Of a stretch of DNA of 6,281 nucleotides, positions 1 to 5,532 are shown in pieces. Made by a program: the position numbers and the translations under genes. This DNA is from Aromatoleum sp. (lineage in GTDB: Bacteria; Pseudomonadota; Gammaproteobacteria; Burkholderiales; Casimicrobiaceae). The stretch covers positions 1 through 6,281 of the forward strand of contig JAAFGU010000041.1 of NCBI GenBank assembly GCA_010365205.1, given 5' to 3'. The notes below the pieces were generated by a model. The model was not told the DNA's origin. It saw only the letters and a program-made list of their open reading frames with translations, and ran no database searches. Position 1 is the first letter of the stretch. Each line of letters starts with the position of its first letter.

Positions 1-1
1 G

Positions 2-1135
2 GTGCTCGCCCCCGGCGCGATCTTCGTCAGCTACCAGGCGGCGCGCGGATCGCTCTGGGCGTATGTCCTCGAGCGCGGGGCGCAGCCGGTCATCGTGCCG
101 CTGGGAGACCTGCCCGAGGTCGACACGATGGTCGTCGTGCTGCGCACCGCGCTGGCGAGCGACGAGCCGCGGCGCGCACCGATCTGGAAAACCCCCGCGG
201 GTCGGTACGTCAACGCGCTGACCGAGCCGGTGCCCGGGGCACTGCGGTTCAGCCCGCGGGCACTCGCCGCAGAACTCGCCCATCTGTTGCTCGCTCCGCT
301 GCGGGCCCATCTCGCGCGCGCCCGGCACATTACCATCGCGGCGGACGGGACGTTGGGACTGCTGCCGTTCGAGATACTGCCATTCGACGGAGCGCCGCTG
401 GTCGCAACCCGGGAGATCACGTATGCGCCGTCGCTGGCGGTGTGGAATGCCCTGTCGCGCGGGGCGAGAGGGACCCCAGCTCGTGACCTTGTCGCCTTCG
501 GCGCGCCGGACTACGCGCGGCTGCGTGGCACTCCCGCAGCTGCGGGACCGCTAACGCAGCTTCGCTGGGCGCCGTTGCCCGGGGCTGCCAGGGAAGTGGC
601 GGCGGTTGCCGGCAGTTTCGCCGCGGGACGCAGCCGCATCTTCGATGGCGTCGACGCGACCAAGGCAAACTTTGTCGCAGCGAATCGCTCGGGAGAGCTC
701 CGGCAGACGCGATACCTGCACGTGGCGGCCCATGGCTACCTGTCTCCGGCGGCGCCGCAGTGGTCGGCGATCGTGCTCGGCGGCGATGCCGATGCGCCCG
801 GCTACATCACCGCCGCCGAACTGGCGACCTACGACATTGGCGCCGAGCTCGTCGTGCTGTCGGCCTGCGAAACGGCGCTCGGCAAGGACGTCGCCGGCGA
901 AGGGCTGTTCGGCCTCCCGTATGCGCTGACCGTCGCCGGCGCCCGCTCGACGCTGCTCACGCTCTGGCCCGTCGCCGACGCCAGTACCGCCGCATTCATG
1001 CAACGCTTCTACGCGAAGCTCGCGCGCGGGACCGCGCCGCCGCGCGCGCTCGCCGAGACCAAGCGCGAGTTTCTCCGGGATCCGAAGCGCCGCGCGCCCT
1101 TCCACTGGGCGCCGTTCGTGCTGTACGGACGTTGA
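2..1135 (+). CDS. CHAT-domain (caspase-fold) protein, 5'-truncated by the window edge
   Basis: This is the C-terminal 377 residues of a CHAT-domain protein, a family of caspase-like cysteine peptidases usually preceded by TPR repeats. The putative catalytic His lies in HVAAHG (residue 244 of the visible part, bases 731-733). The putative catalytic Cys lies in VVLSACETA (residue 289, bases 866-868). The downstream block GEGLFGLPYAL...LLTLWPV and the terminal HWAPFVLYG are typical of the family. The visible N-terminal part (about residues 4-35, starting PGAIFVSYQ) is the strand-rich entry to the CHAT fold. A GTG at base 2 is in frame, but I do not take it as the start, because family members normally carry several hundred residues of TPR before this point. 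GC content is very high. The gene ends 24 bp from the convergent anti-sigma gene. The substrate cannot be read from the sequence. Family assignment is firm; protease activity is inferred from the intact His/Cys pair. Confidence 0.9.
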   Translation: MLAPGAIFVSYQAARGSLWAYVLERGAQPVIVPLGDLPEVDTMVVVLRTALASDEPRRAPIWKTPAGRYVNALTEPVPGALRFSPRALAAELAHLLLAPLRAHLARARHITIAADGTLGLLPFEILPFDGAPLVATREITYAPSLAVWNALSRGARGTPARDLVAFGAPDYARLRGTPAAAGPLTQLRWAPLPGAAREVAAVAGSFAAGRSRIFDGVDATKANFVAANRSGELRQTRYLHVAAHGYLSPAAPQWSAIVLGGDADAPGYITAAELATYDIGAELVVLSACETALGKDVAGEGLFGLPYALTVAGARSTLLTLWPVADASTAAFMQRFYAKLARGTAPPRALAETKREFLRDPKRRAPFHWAPFVLYGR

Positions 1136-1159
1136 GGCAGCCAGTCCGCAGCGCGGTCA

Positions 1160-1360
1160 TCACGCCGTGTACCGGCGCATCGCCTTGCGCATGATGCGCA
1201 GCTGGCGCGCGAAGCGCGAGCAGGCGACGCAGACCAGCAAGTGCAGGCGCAGCGTGAACCACTCGCCCGTGGTGAGCGGCCGGTCCTGACGCTGCGAGAC
1301 GAGGCGCGTTGCGTCGCGGCAGTTCAAGGCGTGGGTCAGTTTTCGGATCAGGGACAGCAT
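1160..1360 (-). CDS. Small zinc-finger anti-sigma factor (ZAS / zf-HC2 type)
   Basis: A 66-residue protein encoded 38 bp downstream of the ECF sigma gene on the same strand, so probably its co-transcribed anti-sigma factor. It carries the ZAS zinc motif H-x3-C-x2-C as HLLVCVAC (His40, Cys44, Cys47). An upstream Cys14 in LNCRDATRL is the likely fourth ligand. The rest is basic helix (RQLRIMRKAMRRY). There is no transmembrane segment and no periplasmic sensor domain, so the protein should be cytoplasmic. It may bind the sigma factor directly and sense redox or zinc state. The frame stays open upstream to 1483, inside the sigma gene, but I chose the ATG at 1358-1360 because the residues before it are Pro/Ala/Arg-rich and look non-coding. 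No strong Shine-Dalgarno is visible. The zinc role and pairing follow from family knowledge plus context. Confidence 0.82.
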   Translation of the reverse strand: MLSLIRKLTHALNCRDATRLVSQRQDRPLTTGEWFTLRLHLLVCVACSRFARQLRIMRKAMRRYTA

Positions 1361-1398
1361 GATTTCGGGAGCCGGAGCGGGTTGAGGAGACGCCGGAA

Positions 1399-1983
1399 TC
1401 AGCCGCGCGCGGCGCCGCCCGCAAACCAGTTCTGCTCCAGGCATTGACGCAGCGACATCCTGGCCCGGTACAGGATCACCCACAGATTGTTCGCGGTGAT
1501 CGTCAATTCCTTACAGATCTCCTCCGTGTCGAGCTCCATCACCTCGCGCATCATGAACGCCCGGGCGGCGTTGGCGGGAAGCTTCTCGAGACAGAAGTCC
1601 AACGCGTCGAAGAACTCGCGGCGTTGGAGCGCCGCCTCGGGATCGCCCCAGTCGGCGGGCTGCGTGTCCCAAGCGCCCTGGTCATTGAACAGGGCTTCGA
1701 AGTCGTCGATGTCGAGCTCGCTGTCGAGACTGCCAAACGATGCGACGGCCTGCGGCTCCCGTTTCTTCTTGCGGATCGCGTCGACGATCTTGTGCTTGAG
1801 GATGCCGGTGAGCCAGGTCTTGAGGCTCGACTTGCCGGAGAACCCGCTTCCCGAGAGCGCCGCGAGCAATGTTTCCTGGACGACGTCTTCCGCCCGATCG
1901 TGGTCGCGCAACTGCAATCTCGCGACGCGGAGCAGATAGCCTCGGTGCGTGTTGATCTGGTCGGCGAAGGCGGGATCGGCCAT
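1399..1983 (-). CDS. ECF-type sigma-70 family RNA polymerase sigma factor
   Basis: A 194-residue extracytoplasmic-function sigma factor, the usual length for the group. Region 2 spans about residues 9-77: DRAEDVVQETLLAAL (29-43) is the region 2.2 core-binding signature, and KSSLKTWLTGILKHKIVDAI (51-70) is the -10-recognition part. A variable acidic linker (about 85-118) contains DSELDIDDFEALFNDQGAWD. Region 4 (about 125-185) contains EKLPANAARAFMMREVMELD and the helix-turn-helix around EEICKELTITANNLWVILYR. This layout resembles the betaproteobacterial TIGR02943-like sigma subgroup, which is often followed by a short zf-HC2 protein; that comparison is from memory. The ATG at 1983 is preferred because MADPAFADQINTHRGYLLR leads directly into region 2, although there is no good Shine-Dalgarno before it. 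It should direct polymerase to a small stress regulon, with its activity held by the downstream anti-sigma factor. Confidence 0.93.
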   Translation of the reverse strand: MADPAFADQINTHRGYLLRVARLQLRDHDRAEDVVQETLLAALSGSGFSGKSSLKTWLTGILKHKIVDAIRKKKREPQAVASFGSLDSELDIDDFEALFNDQGAWDTQPADWGDPEAALQRREFFDALDFCLEKLPANAARAFMMREVMELDTEEICKELTITANNLWVILYRARMSLRQCLEQNWFAGGAARG

Positions 1984-2414
1984 GGCCGAATTGTGCCAGA
2001 ACGACGTCGAGCTGCCGACTCTCGATGCACCGGCGGACGAGTTCGAGGGCTACGCCGGGGCGATATCCGCGACCCGTTCGTCGCGACCCGGGACAATCCG
2101 ACCGGGAGCGGAACAAGTCCGCGTTTCGGTGGCCAGCCCCGTCGCCATCGCTCCCGTCTGCGGACGCCGTGGCGCGCCCCTCCGAATGCGGGTTGCATTC
2201 GAAACGCGAGGGCGGCCGTTCCCGCCTCCGGACGAATGCGGTGCGAAGCCGCGGTCAGGCGCTCGATAGGGCGAGCGCGTGCGCGGGATGCCACGCACCG
2301 CCACGGCGGCGCGCGTGTGCGGCGCGCGGCATCTCCGAACCTGCGGTCCCTGCGCCGAATGAATGGAGGCGCTTTGCCGACCCCGTGGCGCTGCCGTGGG
2401 GTCGCAGCGGGCGG
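1984..2414. other. Gene-free, structured intergenic region upstream of the sigma gene
   Basis: No convincing gene is seen on either strand; the long open frames here are Arg/Pro/Ala-rich products of high GC. The region holds several inverted repeats. One is a perfect 7-bp pair CGAATGC/GCATTCG with a 5-nt loop (2183-2201), with a further CGAATGCGG at 2233-2241. Another is GATGCC/GGCATC (2287-2292 and 2328-2333) enclosing GC-rich sub-hairpins. The third is the hairpin at 2379-2403, listed separately. A CGCGACCCG direct repeat (2068-2076 and 2082-2090) lies about 90 bp before the sigma start. The sigma gene promoter should be in this region, but I could not assign a -35/-10 pair. Confidence 0.5.
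2379..2403 (-). terminator. GC-rich hairpin after the IPTL-CTERM ice-binding gene
   Basis: Arms GACCCC (2379-2384) and GGGGTC (2398-2403) pair perfectly. After a 2x2 mismatch, an inner GGC/GCC pair closes a 3-nt loop. The hairpin lies 11 bp past the TAG stop of the minus-strand gene ending at 2415. It lacks a U-tract, so it could be a weak or rho-assisted terminator or a 3'-end stabiliser. Confidence 0.5.
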
Positions 2415-3335
2415 CTAGCCTGCCCGTCTGCGCATGGCCACAAATCCCGCCATGGGCAGGAGCGCTGCGAGCATGAGCAAAGCCCACGTGGAAAGGGTGG
2501 GGACGTTTGTTACATCCTCGGGAATGGCGACGGGCGGTGGCACTGGCGTCGCGGGGCCACCGCTGCACGCAGTGACGTTATTGCTGTCGAGCGTCACAGC
2601 ACCGTTGCGCGCAAGCGCCCGCCCATCGACCGTGGCGCCGGTGGTCAGTGTGATGCTCTGGAGCGCCAAAATGTTTCCTGCCATCGCGGTGGTTGTGCCG
2701 AGGGTCGCCGAACTGGTGACTTGCCACCACACGCCACAAGCGGAAGCCTGATTGATCAGCGCAATCGACGAGCCGCTTGCAGTCGTCAGCGAACTCGCCA
2801 TCTGGAAGATGTATACCCCCGCTCCGTCGAGCGTAAGTGTTCCATTCAGGCTACCCGCCCCCATGCAATAAACGCCCGGTGTCAGCGTCGTGGCACCTCC
2901 TGCGCCCAACAGTCCACCGGCGATCGTCGTTCCACACACCCGAGTGGCGGCATCGTTGTACGCGATGGTGAGATCGGACTGGGCGGCCTGCGCGACCGGG
3001 TCCGCGTGGTGCGTGAAACCGGTATCTGGAACGATGCTTCCCGGCGGAAAGCCGGTAATCGAACTGCCGGGCCAGACACCCACGTTTCCGGTGACGACGG
3101 TCGGGCCGGTATTGGTCACTGCCGAACCCGCCAGGACTCCGAAGTTGCCTGCCATACCCAAATTTATGTTCTGCGCCCATGCCGATGAAACGGCACAGGC
3201 AATCGCGACCAATCCCAAGCTTGCCAGCAAGCGACGATAATTTCGAATGAAGCTGGAGTCCTCTTCGGCAACAGGGGGCACAACGTTCTGGGATCGAGTG
3301 GTGGAGGCAGTCTGAGCGTTCATGGCATTGTCCAT
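2415..3335 (-). CDS. Secreted DUF3494 ice-binding-like protein with IPTL-CTERM sorting tail
   Basis: A 306-residue secreted protein of the DUF3494 (ice-binding/antifreeze, discontinuous beta-solenoid) family. The N-terminus is unusual: about 34 polar and charged residues precede the hydrophobic signal core LLASLGLVAIACAVSSAWA, with likely cleavage after AWA (residue 54). The DUF3494 domain covers about 57-257. It opens with NLGMAGNFGVLAGSAVTNTG, continues with VVTGNVGVWPGSSITGFPPG and AQAAQSDLTIAYNDA, then LTPGVY, LTLDGAGVYIFQMAS, MAGNILALQSITLTTGATVDGRALA and a final GAVTLDSNNVT. A Pro-rich linker (261-274) precedes VPTLSTWALLMLAALLPMAG and the basic end MRRRAG. This is the IPTL-CTERM layout (sorting motif, transmembrane helix, Arg cluster), read by exosortase H-type enzymes. 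Met6 (base 3323) is an alternative start; neither start has a clear ribosome-binding site. It is divergent from the PEP-CTERM homologue at 3865. Ice binding is inferred from the family; adhesion is another possible role. Confidence 0.93.
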   Translation of the reverse strand: MDNAMNAQTASTTRSQNVVPPVAEEDSSFIRNYRRLLASLGLVAIACAVSSAWAQNINLGMAGNFGVLAGSAVTNTGPTVVTGNVGVWPGSSITGFPPGSIVPDTGFTHHADPVAQAAQSDLTIAYNDAATRVCGTTIAGGLLGAGGATTLTPGVYCMGAGSLNGTLTLDGAGVYIFQMASSLTTASGSSIALINQASACGVWWQVTSSATLGTTTAMAGNILALQSITLTTGATVDGRALARNGAVTLDSNNVTACSGGPATPVPPPVAIPEDVTNVPTLSTWALLMLAALLPMAGFVAMRRRAG

Positions 3336-3656
3336 TGGGCGTGGATGAATTACCGCGGAAGCATAAAACTTGCACGAACTCGCGCTGAGCGTTCGTTGTC
3401 AACAATCTTCGCGATTATTTCCCGTTATTTCAAGCTGGTCGGTGTGGTAGCGCACATAGTGTGAGCGAACAAGCGATTTTGAGCAGCTTAGATCATCGGC
3501 AAGGAAGCAGCCACGAGCGGCCGAAGGACCACGGAATCGAATCCTTGAACGATGCGAGGCTACTCTTCCCGTCGTGCCCAATCATTGGCCAGAACCGCTC
3601 GATCGCACGCGATAATTCAGGCGCCTCGCGGCAACGGAAAGATGCAGCGCTTTTCC

Positions 3657-3680
3657 GTCGGGATACTTGTCGGGATACTT
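3657..3680. repeat. Perfect tandem duplication of a 12-bp unit
   Basis: GTCGGGATACTT occurs twice with no spacer (3657-3668 and 3669-3680), about 185 bp upstream of the PEP-CTERM gene start. It could be a recent slippage duplication or a tandem regulator-binding site one helical turn apart (12 bp). Confidence 0.9.
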
Positions 3681-3748
3681 TACACACCGCCTTTTTATCG
3701 CGCGCGCATCATTTCCCAAGCGTTTGAACTATAACGATAGTCCACTCA

Positions 3749-3764
3749 GGGCATGTTTCATGCG
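3749..3764 (+). promoter_or_regulatory. Candidate sigma-54-like promoter overlapping a perfect palindrome
   Basis: The sequence GGGCATGTTTCATGCG contains the GG-N10-GC spacing of sigma-54 promoters (GG at 3750-3751, GC at 3762-3763). Agreement with TGGCACG-N4-TTGCA is partial (GGGCATG, ATGCG). The same bases form a perfect 5-bp palindrome GCATG-TTT-CATGC (3751-3763), which may instead be an operator. A start near 3775 would give a leader of about 90 nt to the ATG at 3865. Sigma-54 (RpoN) control of PEP-CTERM genes is known in some exosortase-carrying bacteria, which raises the prior, but the match is not strong. Confidence 0.35.
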
Positions 3765-3851
3765 TGCAATTGTTTTGGCCACCGACCGAGTGCGCTTGAT
3801 TTTTCGGCGGGCCTAGCTGCCTCAACTGACTTGGGCAAAGGCTGCGCCAAC

Positions 3852-3857
3852 AAGGAG
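3852..3857 (+). promoter_or_regulatory. Ribosome-binding site of the PEP-CTERM ice-binding gene
   Basis: AAGGAG lies 7 nt before the ATG at 3865. It is a near-perfect Shine-Dalgarno and favours this start over the second in-frame ATG at 3874. Confidence 0.85.
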
Positions 3858-3864
3858 TAAGCAA

Positions 3865-4722
3865 ATGAACGCCATGAAATTGGCAGTACCGTTGTTCGTC
3901 GCACTGGCTTACGGTCCCTCCCCGGCTTTGGCCGGGCCAATACTGGGCGCGAATTTGGCGAGCTTCGCGGTGCTCGGCGCCACGGGGGTAACCAATGTCC
4001 CGGTGAGCACCATTGGCGGAAATCTGGGTTCCGCCCCAAATCCATCGGTCGGCGGGGGGTACATTTTCACATCTGGATCGTTACAACAAAATACCGCAAT
4101 TGCGCAGGCCGCTCAGATTGAGCTCGACGCTGCGATCCTTGCTGTTAATGGCACCGGGCCCGGTCTCACAATTGGCTCGGACCTCACTGGCACGATCTTC
4201 CCGGGCACCTATACGGTTCCCGCCGCGGCTACTAATTTGTCGGGAGCACTCATTCTCGATGGTGGGGGCAACGCCAACGCGGTGTGGAATTTTCTGTTCC
4301 CTACCACGCTCATCACCTCGACGTTCTCGACAGTTACCATGATCAATGTCGGTTCAGGTGCAGGTGTCGGGCTGTATTGGAGTGTCGGCACCGGCGCGAC
4401 TCTCAACGGCCCGACGTTCGCAGGAAATGTCCTCGCGAATACCATCGACAGCAGTAACGGCGATCTGACAATTACTTGCGGCAGACTCTTGTCGGCCGAG
4501 GCACAAGTGACGTTGATTCACGACAGGGTCTCCATCGGCTGCGCGGGTATCGGGCTCGGAAGCGGGGGCTTTGACCAAGGCGTCGCTATTGGGTCGGGGG
4601 GCACTGGTGGGTCCGGCGGCCAAATCGTCAACGGCGTCCCGGAACCCGGTACATTTCTGCTTGTCGGCCTCGGGCTGGCGGGGTTGTTTGCCTCTAGAAA
4701 AAGGTTATTTCCCGGCGCTTGA
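3865..4722 (+). CDS. Secreted DUF3494 ice-binding-like protein with PEP-CTERM anchor
   Basis: A 285-residue exported protein with a short signal peptide (MKLAVPLFVALAY...ALA, cleavage near residue 23). The DUF3494 domain follows from about residue 27 to 226: LGANLASFAVLGATGVTNV, then ISTIGG-like VSTIGGNLGSAPNPSVGGG, AQAAQIELDAAILAVN, the LTGTIFPGTYTVPAAATNLS segment, LILDGGGNANAVWNFLFPTT, YWSVGTGATLNGPTFAGNVL, and a last block GRLLSAEAQVTLIHDRVS. A Gly/Ser-rich linker (about 228-256) leads to VPEPGTFLLVGLGLAGLFAS and SRKRL near the C-terminus. That is a canonical PEP-CTERM sorting signal (PEP motif, membrane helix, basic cluster) processed by an exosortase during export to the outer surface. 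The domain has the same fold as its divergent neighbour but low identity, so the two are distant paralogues or separate acquisitions rather than a recent duplication. Ice binding is inferred from the family. Confidence 0.93.
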   Translation: MNAMKLAVPLFVALAYGPSPALAGPILGANLASFAVLGATGVTNVPVSTIGGNLGSAPNPSVGGGYIFTSGSLQQNTAIAQAAQIELDAAILAVNGTGPGLTIGSDLTGTIFPGTYTVPAAATNLSGALILDGGGNANAVWNFLFPTTLITSTFSTVTMINVGSGAGVGLYWSVGTGATLNGPTFAGNVLANTIDSSNGDLTITCGRLLSAEAQVTLIHDRVSIGCAGIGLGSGGFDQGVAIGSGGTGGSGGQIVNGVPEPGTFLLVGLGLAGLFASRKRLFPGA

Positions 4723-4728
4723 CGGCTC

Positions 4729-4756
4729 GCGCGGCCACCCAATGTAGGTGCCGCGC
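4729..4756 (+). terminator. GC-rich hairpin just after the PEP-CTERM ice-binding gene
   Basis: Arms GCGCGGCCACC (4729-4739) and GGTGCCGCGC (4747-4756) pair with one bulged base around a 7-nt loop, starting 6 bp past the stop codon. No U-tract follows. The position suits termination or transcript-end protection. Confidence 0.45.
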
Positions 4757-4784
4757 GCCTCGTCTCCGGCCTGGTGGCCCCGGC

Positions 4785-4822
4785 ATGTCCTGAGCGTGGT
4801 CGAAGGGCTCAGCGCGAACAGG
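4785..4822. repeat. REP-like dispersed repeat copy
   Basis: The stretch contains CCTGAGCGTGGTCGAAGG and then GCTCAGCGCGAACAGG. CTGAGC (4790-4795) and GCTCAG (4807-4812) form an inverted repeat. From memory this resembles the CCTGAGC-TGTCGAAGG-type extragenic repeat found in many copies in proteobacterial genomes, whose spurious translation reads like VLSVVEGLSAN here. It overlaps the 3' end of the Crp/Fnr remnant. Confidence 0.65.
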
Positions 4823-5259
4823 CTTTTTCAACGAACCGTGGGAAGCCTCGGCTGGCGGTTCGCTCGGGCAGCAGGCGATCCGATTCTTTCTTGGCCACCG
4901 CGTAGCACTCGCAAACGCGAGTTTCCAGTCGGGGACGATCGAGCACGGTAATCTTGCCGCGGCTGTATGCGGCTGTAATGGGTCCCTCCGGCGGTCTGCA
5001 GATGTCCGGCGGTTTTGACCACGCCCTCGCGGCGCACCCTCAGCGTGTTGCGATCAACTCCTCGGTCATGGTCAGGTCGTTGGGGGCAGGCCGTCCGAGC
5101 TCATTAGCAGCCTGCGGCACATCTGCTGTTCCAACGCAGGGTGGCGGTTACACCCCGCGGTCTGGCCCTCTGTGTGAGCACCGCCTGCGTGCAACGCAGC
5201 ACCGAATGCCGCAGCGGGCCGCCTTGTTCGAATTCCGTTTTCCATCGCGCGTTTAAGCG
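4809..5259 (-). pseudogene. Degenerate Crp/Fnr-family transcriptional regulator (N-terminus missing, multiple frameshifts)
   Basis: Read on the minus strand, five consecutive pieces in shifting frames match the C-terminal two-thirds of a Crp/Fnr-like regulator. The pieces are: (1) RLNARWKTEFEQGGPLRHSV then LRCTQAVLTQ; (2) CNRHPALEQQMCRRLLMSSD then GLPP; (3) NDLTMTEELIA; (4) LRVRREGVVKTAGHLQTAGG then THYSR; (5) SRGKITVLDRPRLETRVCEC then YAVAKKESDRLLPE. Intact homologues read, from memory, LTMTQELIANMLGVRREGV across pieces 3-4, the DNA-recognition helix region. Breaks are a lost base near 5163-5167, one in the C-run at 5082-5086, one near 5047-5050, and a 10-bp duplication at 4959-4977. Only the end of the cyclic-nucleotide-binding fold and the helix-turn-helix part remain; nothing resembling the N-terminal half is seen beyond 5260. 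It cannot encode a functional regulator as written. The extra residues before the TGA at 4811-4809 run into the REP-like repeat. Confidence 0.85.
4959..4977. repeat. 10-bp tandem duplication inside the Crp/Fnr remnant
   Basis: GCGGCTGTA occurs at 4959-4967 and again at 4969-4977, separated by one T. Removing one 10-bp unit rejoins the reading frames on either side (HYSR to SRGKITVLDR), so this is a frame-breaking slippage duplication. Confidence 0.8.
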
Positions 5260-5532
5260 ATCGACCGGGGAATCAGGCCCGTCATTCTTCTTGTATGTGC
5301 GGAAGCGCACGGATTTCGCCATGGCCTTCACGTAGGATCAACTGGTAAATCGTTCCTCGCCCGCGCGGTGGTCGCGACCAGGCTCCGCAAGAATCGTTGG
5401 AGCATTGCAGAGGCGCCTTGAACAACGACCGCCTGATCCGTCGCGCGAACGACGGGCCGGAAGGCGCTGAGGTTTGGATGGCTGCGCGCAATACCGCGCT
5501 CGGCTCGTGCACGACACACAGGAAAACTTGTC
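5260..5532. other. Spacer between Crp/Fnr remnant and collagen-like lipoprotein gene
   Basis: No recognisable gene. Minus-strand translation just beyond the remnant no longer resembles Crp/Fnr proteins, so the homology stops near 5260. The lipoprotein promoter should lie here, but no convincing -35/-10 pair was seen. The only clear element is the AGGAAA ribosome-binding site at 5520-5525. Confidence 0.5.

Larger units (their letters stand above)
3336..3864. other. Shared divergent regulatory region between the two ice-binding genes
   Basis: This 529-bp region is clearly more AT-rich than the rest of the window. Short open frames exist on both strands but none has a recognisable product or a ribosome-binding site, so I treat it as regulatory. 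Elements seen: two TTATTTC copies exactly 10 bp apart (3415-3421, 3425-3431); a 12-bp palindrome ATCGCACGCGAT (3602-3613); a perfect 12-bp tandem duplication (3657-3680); a GCATG-TTT-CATGC palindrome (3751-3763) within a sigma-54-like element; and a strong Shine-Dalgarno at 3852-3857. On the minus strand a TTGACA-like hexamer occurs at 3402-3397, but I could not find a well-spaced -10 for it. Confidence 0.6.

Noticed and set aside
551..1105. A long minus-strand open frame inside the CHAT gene
   Set aside because: The opposite strand carries the conserved catalytic motifs of the CHAT domain; this frame has Arg/Gly-rich composition and no family resemblance.
1972..1998. TGGCAC-like sigma-54 motif on the minus strand just before the sigma gene start
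   Set aside because: It touches the start codon and lacks the GC at the proper -12 spacing, so it cannot serve as this gene's promoter.
1444..2418. A 324-codon plus-strand open frame over the sigma gene
   Set aside because: It is antisense to conserved sigma regions 2 and 4 and is a compositional shadow.
2025..3188. A 387-codon open frame on the plus strand across the IPTL-CTERM gene
   Set aside because: It is antisense to a well-supported DUF3494 gene, is Arg/Cys-rich with no recognisable domain, and results from high GC content.
3397..3402. TTGACA hexamer as the -35 box of the IPTL-CTERM gene
   Set aside because: No acceptable -10 hexamer occurs 16-18 bp downstream on the minus strand.
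3602..3680. Possible CRISPR-like or multi-copy repeat array in the divergent intergenic region
   Set aside because: Only two contiguous 12-bp units and isolated short palindromes are present; there are no regularly spaced repeats with spacers and no cas genes.
5104..5331. A 75-codon minus-strand open frame as an intact small gene
   Set aside because: Its middle part is only the first surviving piece of the Crp/Fnr remnant; the leading residues and the frame-shifted tail are unrelated sequence.
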